From: Chrysogorgia sp. JL179-B06
Lineage: Eukaryota; Cnidaria; Anthozoa; Scleralcyonacea; Chrysogorgiidae
Assembly (NCBI GenBank): GCA_035772405.1
Contig: JAYKKM010000046.1
Span: 568,501 to 632,500, forward strand
Direction: 5' to 3'
Length of the DNA stretch: 64,000 bases
The position numbers and the translations under genes are program-made. The notes beneath the pieces were generated by a model. That model was not told the DNA's origin. It saw only the letters and a list, made by a program, of their open reading frames with translations, and did not search any database. Positions 56,001 to 64,000 of the stretch are shown here, one piece after another. Numbering within the stretch: position 1 is the first letter of the stretch; each line of letters opens with the position of its first letter.

Positions 56001-59000
56001 GCTGCGTGTAGTGGCGGATCCAGGGTTGTTTGAAAGGGGGGCACACATGATTTAGCAAATTGTCAGCAAGTTCTAGTTTTAATTTCGCAAGGCCCAGAAG
56101 AGTATTTCTGGCCCAAGTAGCGCACCATTGCTAAAATACAAATGTATTTAAGATGAGAAAGGAGGCTAGGCTCATGCGGTATTGAAAAAAAACTGAATAC
56201 CGATACTGAAAAAAAAATACCGGTAATATCGAATATACCGGTATTTTTACACATCAAAATTTCGCGAAATTCAAACGTTTTTAGTACGTGACGTAAAGTT
56301 GTCAAACAGCACAAAATGTTATAAATAGCAGTCGCGCGCGTTCACACAATGCTGACCATGGACTGAAAAAGTCTAAGCGTGATAAATTTAAGATGCCTCA
56401 TTGTTCTTAACGGCCTTCTTGCACAATTGACATAATATGGAATCGGGATCATCGCTTTCAGTGTTGCCTTTCTTGAAATAACTCCAAACGGCACTTCGCG
56501 GATTAGGCATGATGAACACTGAACAGAACAGAGATAATAAAATAATGGACTCAAGAAAACGTGTTGATTAATTGACTTTTAATTCAGTACTGTCGACTGG
56601 CAACTGCAATGAGCTGTGTAAATTCTGACACAGTGACTCTTTGCTTTTAACCGAAGTCCAAGGTGTGAGACCTATTCAAATCCATTTCAAAGTATTTTGA
56701 CAGTTGAGAAGACATCCTTTGTCTTGCGATTTGTCGTTCTCTCACTTGTTTTTATAAAGGCTTCCGCAAAATAAGTCATCCTTTTGAATAGCGCTAAATA
56801 GCGATTGTTTACATGACATCTGTTGTCGCACGTCTTTTTTACATCAGCACGTGAGAAAAAATTGAAAGTGGATACATTTAATAGGTTCAGCTACGTTTTT
56901 TCTACGAATATGCGAAAATGGTGTAACACACAACCGATATTATCGAAAAATGGTGTAACACACAACCGATATTATCGAAAGTTTCGATATTTTCGGTATC
57001 TGGAAATTAGAGTATCGAATATTCGGTATTTTAAAAATACCAGTATTTACCGAAATATTGATATACCGTGCATCAGCCTAAAGGAGGCATCTGTATATTA
57101 GTACATAAAAGGTTATCAATAACTCAAAACTGAAACTGAACACATTGCGTATATAGCTTAGCCTTCTTCAGATATTTATCAGACATAATATTTATCACGG
57201 CAGACACAGTTTGGAAAGATAATTGTATAAGCTAGCAATACACCGTGCTTAATTAGTCTGTTTTAGCCAAAATGGCCTCATTTTTACTTGCTTGTCTTCT
57301 GTTACTTATTTTGTCCTGATAGTAAAAAGCCATCAATTCGGAATTCGGTGGGCGTGTACCCACCACTGACGGGGTCTGAAATGAAGAAACGCCTAAAAAA
57401 ATTATTAACTATTTCGGCAGTCCACCAACTTTTTAGAGTTTTCAATTAACAACATGGACGGATGTGTTTTTTAACCTTTTAATTTTTTTTCTAAACTTCA
57501 GAGTCCAATGAGTAAAGAAGAATCGGCTGCTCTTTGTATCCAGTCGCATTTTCGTGGATATTTGGCGAGAAAGCAGTATCTGAAACGTTTATATGAACAA
57601 TATGAAAAGGTATTAATATACAATGAAGCTTTGTTTTTGTATGGTTTTGCGTGATTATTTATATCACACGACCTTGAAAGTTATTTCTCGGAAAAAGGTG
57701 TTGATTATGGCAAAAGCACTAAAGGTTGGGACACACGAGGCGACAAAATTTTGTCCCGCAACATGTCCCATCGTATAAACAGCAACTACTCTCTGCGACA
57801 AAATTAAAATCAATCAAAGAACGTTATTTTCTTTTCCTTCTCTAACAGACACCTTGTGTGTCCTCAACTGGGGAAATGTCCCGCAACATGTCCCGCGATT
57901 TGTCGCTTCGTGTGTCCTAACCTTATAGGTTGAGACACACGAGGTGACAAATCTCGGGGACGTGTCGTGGGAACATGTTGCAGGGACAAATCCCGTCGTA
58001 TACACCAAGCGAAATCTTGTCGCGGGAACAAAATTTTAATAAACCACTGCGACAAAATCAAAGAACGTTATTATTATTTTTTTGTTCCTTCTCTAACATG
58101 TCCCCTCGTGTGTCCTCAAGAGGGAAAATGTCCCAGCGACACGCCCCCGTGTGTCCTAACCTTAAAAGGTTGGTGCACTGTCAAAATAATGAATAAGAGT
58201 GAGGCTTTGCCTTTCGAGTGATGGCCCTTCGTCAGAGAGTGAGACGTTAGATCTCCGAAAGCACAGCAACCTTTTTGATAAGCGAGAACTATTTAACTTA
58301 CATGAATGAGTAATTCAATGTAAACATGTAAATCAGCTAGCCATCGTTGGAATGGTGTGCGCGTGCCTTGGGACACGTCTCGGCTCTTCAAGAAGTGTGA
58401 TTTATTGCACGCCTCGAATAATCTTGTGTGCGGTAATTCAAAACAACATATAATAACACGCGAGACCGAGATCTCAGTTGCGGAATTTACGCAAACATTT
58501 CCCGCGACCGCGCATTTTTCGCAAAAAATGCCTGCAGCCGCGTAATTGCTATCTACAGTAGATTAGGTGAAAAATGTGAAAAAAGCAAGCCATAATTGAC
58601 ATTGATTTTAACACATCGAGAACTATATATTACTTGGCAAAATGAAAAATTTATCACACTCCATTGCATGCCTAGCTGACTGAAGGAGTGTGATTTGTTG
58701 CACCCCTACGATTTTTCTGTGTAAATGGTATCTTAGGGGGTGTTTATCTTGAGGCGAGCCAGCCCGGGTACCCCGAGCCAGCCTGGGGTACCCGAGCCAG
58801 CCAGCTTTAACAAGTTTACGCGTCAGTATTTATTTCTTCTTAGATTACATCTTGTGTTTATATGAGAGCCGGCCAGCCTGCTTAGCCTAGATATTTTTTA
58901 ACACAAAAGTGTTAAGAAAGCAAATTAGTTTTCTTCATGATGCTTCCCGTAAACAAACTGCACCATCCATTCAATTTCAAGTTCTAAATACCCTCAGCAA

Positions 59001-62000
59001 GCTTCTGAAGCTTGGCTTCATGGCTTCTCGGTATTGTACTTTGTACGTAGGGTCCAAATTTCCGAAGAGGGAGACATATATTTCGCTGAAATGACGCTGG
59101 AAAGTCAAAGCTCTATACACGTGACAAAGTTTGTCTTTACGAGTATTTTTTGGACAACCTTTTATTTGTCAAGGTTGGATTCTGGGTGTCATGGGAAAAT
59201 AAATGCAGTCGTAACCACTCAGCCAGGGTAACTCGGCTGAACGAACCAGCCGAGTAGGAGGACTAGCAATTCTCATGTAAACACTGGATGAAATTCAGCT
59301 TGGCCAGCTCAGGTACTCAGTGTGGTATAAACGATATCGTTCGCACAAATCCATCATAATTTAATGACGGTTTACAGGCGTTCATATACGACTCCTGAAT
59401 CAGCCGCTATCAATTTCCGGTTAACCACGGTACTTATCCCCTTGGTATTTATTTCCTGTTCAACAATGTAAGCACTGAGTTCATTCTACAAAAATTGGAT
59501 GTTTTTCTCTTGTCATACGAATGTTTTCATGACATTTATATTCAACATAAATACAAGCTAAGAAAGATTATTATTCCACAGAGAGTATTATATTATTTAT
59601 TCTACTTTAGCAGTTGTTATCAGAAAGTGGCAAAGATTATAAATATATAAAAACCCCAAACATATGAGATATGCACTTTAATAGAAAATCACGTGCATGC
59701 AGCTTGCGGGTTTGATTTTTTAGTTGACAAAATTTCAGAACCTGCATAAACTGCGGCTTATCGGAAAATATGATAACTACTGCTTCGTGGACATTGGTTA
59801 ATCTAAAAAGGATTTTGATCTGTATATTAAATATGACTTACAGCTTGGTTATATCAATATAGTAAATTGTTTACTCAAACTTTAACGCAAACTCAGAAAA
59901 ATGTTTCTGAGCCCACGCACAACCTTCTGATTAACCGGAGCTCAGAAACATTTTCTGACTTTGCGTTAAAGCTTGAGTAGCAAACAATTTACTTTATTAT
60001 TTATTTAAAATAATTCGTGATCGCTGATTGGCTAACAGCCAACGTCATATCAACTCATTGCCCTACCAAATGTGGAGTTGTGACATCAATGTTGCAATAT
60101 GACAAAAGATTATTGCACGATTGACGTCACCTATGACGTTTTTCCAACGATGCAGGACGAAAGTTGATTGTCTCAGTAAAACACTAATGGCTTCCTCAAA
60201 GGAACGGTTCGCCGACATTGGGGAGCCGAAATCCAAAAATAAAGTTGATAAAGTTAATATTTTAAATAAATAATAAAACAATTATTGAATTCGGTTTTCG
60301 CATGATATGAAGAATTATCAAGGCCTCAGTTTGGTATCAGCCTTCGTCTTCGGCAGATAACACAAACTTCGGCCTTCATGATAATTCTTCATATCATGCT
60401 CAACCTCATTCAATAATTGATAAATATCATTTTACTACTGAAGCTGATTCCTTCTATCTCTCTCTGCCTCCGTGTCTCTGTTCGTTCCTCCCACTCTTGA
60501 TACGATCAAAAATTTCACCTTTATAACAAAAAAATGTAATACTAACGTTTCGTTACTCATAACATCATAGTGACAAATTACAATGAAGGAGGCATATATA
60601 GCTAAACTGTTACATTTATTTATGTAACAGTTTAGCTATATATACCTCCTTCATTTATTGTAATTTGTCACTCTGATGATGTTACGAGTTTAGTAACGAA
60701 ACGTTAGTATTAAAAAATTTTCTTTTCAAAATTAAGTTGTTATGGCTCTTTTTAAAGGCATATTTGCTGGGCATTGATATTCCTAACTAGACTATACGAT
60801 TCCTGCCTGCAGGTTCCTCCATTGCGAAGATAGAAACAAAGCAGATTTTGCAAAGTAGATTTTGATTTGGTTTATCCCGAATATATGCTCAATAAGATTA
60901 AGCACTACATGGAATAAGAGAGAGGGGCAGCATTGATGATCTTGCGTGATTGTGAACCAGTACACGACCCTTGAGAGTTGTTTTTTCTCTTCGTATCTAC
61001 CATGAGTTGGGAGCGTTGATTATGGCTGGTCGTAAGCCTCTACATGCACTTGTATTGCTACTTCTGATTTTACACATTAATGATTTCCAACAAATATTTT
61101 TTGAACTGCTCACTAAACCTGTGGTTACAGCTGCGTGGAGGGGTGGACGTCAGTCCTGTCGATCTTCAGTCGAGCTACATTCCCATAGACTAACTTCAAT
61201 TTTAGCAGTTTTGCATATATACATGTAACACAGCGCAGACAGAGAGAAACTAAAAATAAACAGCCGCGGCAGCATTCAAACATGATTTCCAACAAATATC
61301 ATGCTCAATAAACATGTGGTTGCAGCTTCGTGGAGGGTGGACGCAGTTGCTTAATATATTAATTTGAAATTGCTATAATTATATCGAATCCGTAGACCGC
61401 CAAACACATATTTGATGGGGTGAGCGTTCTGACGTACAGTAAACGTCTTTGGGACGATGTTTTTTAGTATCCGTTTTTAGTATTAAGGTTTATAGTACTG
61501 TATTAGGGTTAGTATTAAGGTCAGTATTGAGGTTAGTAACAATAATACTATTAACACTAATGCTAACCTTAATAGTAATTAAGGCTAGCATTATAGTAAA
61601 GTACAGTAAATGTTTGAACCTAGGAGTATCATTAGATGTGTGAAGTTGATCGTCCAGGTTGTTGTAGTCTTGAGAAAGACTATTGTTGGTGACTGACGTT
61701 TCGATGGCCTCACTTGACTCTGAAGATGACCGCCGCTGAGGCCGTCGAAACGTCACTCACCGACAATAGTCTTTCTCATGACTACAACAACCTGGACGAT
61801 CAAAACTTCACACATCTATAGCATTAGTGTTAAAGTGACTATGACACGAAAATTAAGTTTGGCTTATTTGAAAGAATACTTAAAATGACAGAGTAACATC
61901 TTCTGTAGTTTTTCGTTTCCTTGCTTCGTTCTTGAGATATTTCAGTTTGTATTATATGCAAATGACAATGGTGTGACGTACACGTGCATAATGACTTATC

Positions 62001-63468
62001 GGAGAAGGTTATATATCTTTGTTATTATCACACAAAATCACTTGAAATTCTGCAAGTTCCATGTTTTTGGAAATACTCACGCACATGCTTCATTCAAATA
62101 AATTTGGTTTTATATTAGCAAAGATAAATAACCTTCTCCGATAAGTCATTATGCACGTGTACGTCACACCATTGTCATTTGCATATAATACAAACTGAAA
62201 TATCTCAAGAACGAAGCAAGGAAACGAAAAACTACTCTGAATATTTTCACAAAAATATTTTTTCAAAAATATTTTCACAAAAATATCTGAATGATTTATT
62301 GTTTATGAAAAGCTGACTGAACAATTGTCTTTTTTCTGTTCAAATAAAAAAGTAGATGGCGACGTTTAGCAAATAAATGGCGAACTTCTCCGGTCACCTC
62401 ATGCTCCTAATGAGAACCCTGGTTGTGTTCATGTGGTGTGTTGTGGTGCAGGATCATTAAAAAATGAGTGTCGGCCATGACGCATTGCACGCTCGGTCGG
62501 CCATATTTCGAAGCACGAAATTCCCTTGGTGAACTGCATCCATAAATATCTTGTCAATCCTTGATATAAATTATTCATTTTGTCTTTTAATCGAAAGAAG
62601 ACATACCTTAGAAAGTAATTATTTCTCCATTTCTCACAAAATTCAACGTTTTCTTGACTTTCGTTTCGAATTATGTCAGCCTTGACTGACGCGAAGCGTA
62701 GAAGACCAAGTGACGACACTTTCTAAGGTATGTCTTCTTTCGATTAAAAGACAAAATGAATAATTTATATCAAGGATTGACAAGATATTTATGGATGCAG
62801 TTCACCAAGGGAATTTCGTGCTTCGAAATATGGCCGACCGAGCGTGCAATGCGTCATGGCCGACACTCATTTTTTAATGATCCTGCACCACAACACACCA
62901 CATGAACACAACCAGGGTTCTCATTAGGAGCATGAGGTGACCGGAGAAGTTCGCCATTTATTTGCTAAACGTCGCCATCTACTTTTTTATTTGAACAGAA
63001 AAAAGACAATTGTTCAGTCAGCGGAAATTCGCCGAGTCTTCTCAGAAAACCTTATAGAGGCTTTCTTATTCACCCACAATCCAAATATGTCCTCAGAACC
63101 TGATTTTTTTGTTTGACTTCGTAGTCAAACAAAAAAATCAGGTTCTGAGGACATATTTGGATTGTGGGTGAATAAGAAAGCCTCTATAAGGTTTTCTGAG
63201 AAGACTCGGCGAATTTCCGGAGTATTTACCACATCAAGTTGGCAACGAAGCACTTCAAAATACTTCGTTATCGTATGGAAAGATAAACACAAACACGCAA
63301 TGCACGACGGTTGACACTCATTCTTGAACAGACCGTAATCCCGCGGCAAAGGCGACTATATACCGAAATAATTGCCTGAATTTTTATTTACGGCCACTTT
63401 TAGGAGGAAGCTGAGATACGAGAGAAGATAAGAAAACAAGTCGAGGAGGGACAAATACTTGTTGATAA
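49875..63468 (+). CDS. IQ-motif protein gene, N-terminal four coding exons (gene continues to the right)
   Basis: Four exons (49875-50051, 54139-54177, 57502-57609, 63404-63468) join in one open frame: introns 1-3 are phase 0 and the fourth donor is phase 2. They give about 129 residues. Residues 1-59 are polar and unrecognised. About 60-72 is a short linker exon. About 77-108 carries the calmodulin-binding IQ motif CIQSHFRGYLARKQYLKRL, with the I-Q-x3-R-G-x3-R pattern. About 100-130 is a charged helix, probably coiled coil. All acceptors have pyrimidine-rich AG and all donors GT. I cannot name the protein; ciliary, cytoskeletal or signalling roles are all possible. Introns of 3.3-5.8 kb are packed with mobile elements. 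Confidence 0.75.
50052..51374. other. Intron 1, first part; no feature recognised
   Basis: AT-rich intronic sequence without repeat edges that I can match. Confidence 0.4.
51375..51650. repeat. GGCCAGCC / GGATCCTGGCTG-rich element
   Basis: GGATCCTG occurs twice and GCCAGCC or GGCTGGCC words recur (51395-51430, 51548-51640). It resembles the family at 58738-59310, which has clearer GAGCCAGCC ends. Confidence 0.45.
52397..52620. repeat. 224-bp unit bounded by a perfect 22-bp inverted repeat, containing U2-like sequence
   Basis: TGTACATGTATTGGGATAAT plus AC at 52397-52418 recurs as an exact inverted copy at 52599-52620. Directly inside the left arm begins a 48-bp match to U2 snRNA. The rest of the interior is not U2. 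No target duplication was found. Could be a snRNA-derived SINE caught in a MITE, or a young snRNA-derived element with terminal repeats. Confidence 0.85.
52420..52482 (+). ncRNA. U2 snRNA-like 5' segment (likely pseudogene or SINE head)
   Basis: 52420-52467 matches, base for base from memory, nucleotides 5-52 of animal U2 snRNA. It covers the stem-loop I remainder, the branch-point pairing GTAGTA and the start of stem IIa. After TTATCAG it departs from U2, and the IIa/IIb stems are missing. An Sm-like AATCTTTTTGG follows at 52470-52480, flanked by GCTTAA/TTAAGC. Normal U2 stems III and IV are not recognisable, so it cannot be a standard U2 gene. Confidence 0.7.
52621..52985. other. Intron 1; no feature recognised
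   Basis: AT-rich, with short repeats of ATTTATGATTT at 52700-52725. Confidence 0.4.
52990..53110 (-). repeat. LINE 3' tail fragment, minus strand
   Basis: Minus-strand CACTGAAATAAAGTTATTG resembles the tail at 12290-12330. Only the last approximately 100 bp can be matched. Confidence 0.5.
53111..54138. other. Intron 1, last part
   Basis: No repeat recognised. It ends with the pyrimidine-rich acceptor GATTTTCTTTTCAG at 54125-54138. Confidence 0.45.
54139..54177 (+). CDS. IQ-motif gene, coding exon 2 (39 bp)
   Basis: Thirteen codons (IISPSVANHVMGK) between the acceptor TTTTCAG and the donor GTACTG, phase 0 at both sides. It is short, so support depends on its perfect fit with exons 1 and 3. 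Confidence 0.6.
54240..54835 (-). pseudogene. LINE ORF2 C-terminal remnant, minus strand, in intron 2
   Basis: From 54835 down, frames give IQERNKNKIELVQRRASRLI, GHEVDYTEDQA, then MRREITDLVFLFKMIHGL and LIVPYARTDSGTPSHTLYVP in shifted frames. These are RT thumb/C-terminal sequences of a Jockey/CR1-like LINE. The 3' tail near 54240 (TTTATTTATTTATTAG on the plus strand) is simple-sequence. It is decayed by at least three shifts. Confidence 0.7.
54836..55153. other. Intron 2; no feature recognised
   Basis: AT-rich sequence without a matched repeat. Confidence 0.4.
55154..55675. mobile_element. Foldback element, TTAAA[G/C]TGCCTATAACGTCAAAAA ends
   Basis: The left ATTAAAGTGCCTATAACGTC and the right, read inverted, ATTAAACTGCCTATAACGTC open arms of about 180 bp that pair through TTTCAGTTTGTTTGATATGC-like words. 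A 170-bp spacer lies between. The arm words (TTTCAGTTTGT, ATGCAAATG, CGTCACA) recur in the palindrome at 61907-62233, so both belong to one superfamily. Confidence 0.85.
56010..56120 (+). repeat. Solo end of the AGTGGCGGATCC family
   Basis: AGTGGCGGATCCAGGGTTGT and TTGAAAGGGGGGC match, inverted, the right end of the nested element at 10185-10228. The partner end is absent. Confidence 0.7.
56167..57080. mobile_element. hAT-type element with 8-bp target duplication, in intron 2
   Basis: Identical AAGGAGGC copies at 56159-56166 and 57081-57088 flank ends TAGGCTCATGCGGTAT and, inverted, TAGGCTGATGCACGGTAT. Subterminal CGGTATT/AATACCG words repeat many times near both ends, as in binding-site clusters of hAT elements. 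914 bp with no transposase frame, so nonautonomous. ACACACAACCGATATTATCG is duplicated in tandem near 56925-56975. Confidence 0.88.
57089..57501. other. Intron 2, last part
   Basis: No repeat recognised. It ends with the polypyrimidine acceptor TTTTTTTTCTAAACTTCAG. Confidence 0.45.
57502..57609 (+). CDS. IQ-motif gene, coding exon 3 (IQ motif)
   Basis: Thirty-six codons, phase 0 on both sides: SPMSKEESAALCIQSHFRGY, then LARKQYLKRLYEQYEK. The IQ core is complete. Donor GTATTA is moderate; acceptor CTTCAG is good. This exon gives the gene its identity. Confidence 0.85.
57721..57926. mobile_element. Small MITE, GGTTGGGACACACGAGG ends, copy 1
   Basis: Left AAGGTTGGGACACACGAGGC and right, inverted, AAGGTTAGGACACACGAAGC. 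Contains CCGCAACATGTCCC twice and CAAAGAACGTTATT. About 206 bp. Confidence 0.85.
57925..58165. mobile_element. Small MITE, copy 2, directly abutting copy 1
   Basis: Same ends (GGTTGAGACACACGAGG and CCCGTGTGTCCTAACCTT), about 240 bp, head to tail with copy 1 and sharing a TTATA junction. Confidence 0.85.
58166..58735. repeat. Intron 3 repeats: CCCTTCGTCAGAGAGTGAGAC motif and GTGTGATTT.TTGCAC pair
   Basis: 58166-58245 matches the motif of 31750-31815 and 46140-46160. AAGTGTGATTTATTGCACGCC at 58393-58413 and AGTGTGATTTGTTGCACCCC at 58686-58705 are direct near-copies about 290 bp apart. Confidence 0.5.
58738..59310. mobile_element. MITE-like element rich in GAGCCAGCC
   Basis: GTTTATCTTGAGGCGAGCCAGC, GTACCCCGAGCCAGCC and GTACCCGAGCCAGCC stand at the left. 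CAGCCAGGGTAACTCGGCTG and the TCATGTAAACACTGGATGAA region stand at the right as looser inverted partners. Non-coding interior. Confidence 0.5.
59311..59860. other. Intron 3; no feature recognised
   Basis: AT-rich, with no matched repeat. Confidence 0.4.
59861..59993. repeat. Palindrome, about 52-bp arms
   Basis: Arms 59861-59912 and 59940-59993 are inverted (GTAAATTGTTTACTCAAAC, TTTAACGCAAACTCAGAAA). Loop 27 bp. Confidence 0.9.
60279..60419. repeat. Palindrome, about 50-bp arms
   Basis: CAATTATTGAAT, GCATGATATGAAGAATTATC and AGGCC on the left are mirrored on the right. The spacer holds a small CTTCGTCTTCGG hairpin. Confidence 0.9.
60538..60711. repeat. Near-perfect palindrome, about 84-bp arms
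   Basis: AATACTAACGTTTCGTTACTC, GTGACAAATTACAATGAAGG and AGCTAAACTGTTACAT pair with inverted copies around a TTATTT centre. Confidence 0.92.
60712..61079. other. Intron 3; no feature recognised
   Basis: No clear repeat or coding signal. Confidence 0.35.
61080..61345. repeat. Direct duplication of a 65-bp segment
   Basis: GATTTCCAACAAATAT, CTGTGGTTACAGCTGCGTGG and GGGTGGACG at 61080-61150 recur with changes at 61282-61342. Confidence 0.7.
61635..61816. repeat. Hairpin, about 78-bp arms
   Basis: GATGTGTGAAGTTGATCGTC, CAGGTTGTTGTAGTCTTGAG and GACGTTTCGATGGCCTC pair with inverted copies ending 61816. The spacer is about 24 bp and itself contains TCTGAAGATGA. Confidence 0.92.
61907..62233. repeat. 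Palindrome, 115-bp arms, 97-bp spacer
   Basis: Arms 61907-62021 and 62119-62233 are exactly equal in length and nearly identical when inverted. The left outer flank from about 61829 (TTAAAGTGACTATGACACGA) looks like the terminal word of the family at 55154-55675, but the right partner is missing, so the right terminus is truncated. Confidence 0.92.
62312..63022. repeat. Large palindrome, 304-bp arms, 103-bp spacer
   Basis: Arms 62312-62615 and 62719-63022 both measure 304 bp and match with no indel that I could find. The spacer includes CAGCCTTGACTGACGCGAAG. The arms share no obvious word with the other foldbacks and no coding motif. Such symmetry implies recent formation or ongoing correction. 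Confidence 0.93.
63022..63219. repeat. Second palindrome abutting the first, 96-bp arms, 6-bp loop
   Basis: Arms 63022-63117 and 63124-63219 are inverted copies around TTCGTA. The first base is the last base of the preceding palindrome, so the two stems would form side by side. Confidence 0.93.
63220..63403. other. Intron 3 end before exon 4
   Basis: Unassigned sequence ending in the acceptor CGGCCACTTTTAG. Confidence 0.45.
63404..63468 (+). CDS. IQ-motif gene, coding exon 4
   Basis: Codons for EEAEIREKIRKQVEEGQILV and D, then AA before the strong donor GTAAGTG (phase 2). The charged helix continues exon 3's YEQYEK, which supports the join. The next exon lies beyond the window. Confidence 0.75.
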
Positions 63469-63544
63469 GTAAGTGAATGCATGAAAAGAAAAAAAACAAA
63501 GCAAAAAAATTTGAATGAATCAGTGCTGTGAGAAACTTCGTTGC

Positions 63545-64000
63545 AAGCAACTAGTTACAAGTAATCGTTACTTTTTTGAGTAACTGTAACGGTAACTACA
63601 GTAAACATGCAGCCGCGCAAGAATCTAATGATTAAGAACCTGTTTCCTGTAAGCTACAATTTTGGCATTTAAACCGCCATTATATAAGAACCTAGAAAAT
63701 CAGAAACATTTTAAGGTACTGTTATTTGATTAACAATGCTAGTAGACTTGCATAGTACACTTCTGTGGTGAATTTGCACTGAAACTGTGTACAGTATGAC
63801 TGTGCAACCTGAGAAGCATGAATTGGTGTTTAAAATCAGTTTAGTTTTGTTGCTGTGTATATGGTATAGGGTGTGTACAATATTTGCTTAGAATGTAGTC
63901 TTACTTTTTAGCTACAGTAAAAACCCGTATAAGAACCTAGATTTTAAGAACCTGTTATAGGCTAAGATTTTCCATTTAGACGCCCTTTACATGAGAACTT
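63545..64000. repeat. TAAGAACCT-type repeat and flank, to the window edge
   Basis: AGAACCTG, TATAAGAACCTAGA and TTAAGAACCTGTTATAGG recur at 63636, 63685 and 63920-63955. CATTTAAACCGCCATTATAT and CATTTAGACGCCCTTTACAT are diverged copies about 310 bp apart. The element continues off the edge. Confidence 0.5.

Noticed and set aside
57864..58221. Overlapping frames of 60-84 codons on both strands
   Set aside because: They read through two tandem MITE copies.
62429..63349. Matching minus-strand frames near the right edge
   Set aside because: They are copies of palindrome-arm sequence, with no recognised domain.

Overview
The window is nuclear DNA from an animal, most likely an early-branching metazoan such as an anthozoan cnidarian. 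That placement is inference. It rests on low gene density, short exons with GT/AG borders, CR1/L2- and Jockey-like LINEs, BEL/Pao and hAT-type remnants, many foldback elements, tRNA-derived SINEs, and Roco- and nucleoside-phosphorylase-like gene fragments. No marker in the window fixes the species. There are no operons, bacterial signals or CRISPR arrays. Almost everything is AT-rich, transposon-derived sequence.

Layout. 0.3-3 kb: a LINE fragment, a (TA)n tract, two opposed copies of a tRNA-Ala-like repeat (called R1 here) and a tRNA-derived SINE. 5.7-8.9 kb: minus-strand BEL/Pao remains (RNase H, integrase). 9.36-11.5 kb: a LINE split by a 799-bp hAT-type element with an 8-bp target duplication, which itself holds a second element. 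12.3-21.7 kb: LINE tails, MITEs and an R1 array (three tandem copies, then (TA)n, then an inverted copy). 21.9-23.8 kb: two head-to-head broken copies of a gene that reads like a FEN1-type (PIN) nuclease. 25.1-29.9 kb: minus-strand fragments of a Roco COR domain and a nucleoside-phosphorylase-like domain, separated by a 24-bp minisatellite into which a 1.9-kb LINE has inserted. 30-43 kb: LINE ends, SINEs, MITEs and a third reverse transcriptase. 44.5-49 kb: a 1.2-kb palindrome with 21-bp tandem arrays in its arms, and other foldbacks. 49.9-63.5 kb: the only convincing host gene, whose four phase-compatible exons encode the N-terminus of an IQ-motif protein and which runs off the right edge. 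Its introns hold a U2-snRNA-like unit inside a perfect 22-bp inverted repeat, hAT and MITE copies, and at least eight hairpin-forming palindromes, two of them abutting.

How the parts relate. SINEs and R1 copies carry Pol III A and B boxes. One SINE ends in the same tail as a nearby LINE, suggesting that LINE moves it. Foldbacks repeat one pattern of two opposed arms around a spacer, and R1 copies meet tail to tail through (TA)n. The Roco and phosphorylase pieces lie on the same strand in an order compatible with one decayed fusion gene. All functional names rest on motifs recognised by eye; no database search was run.
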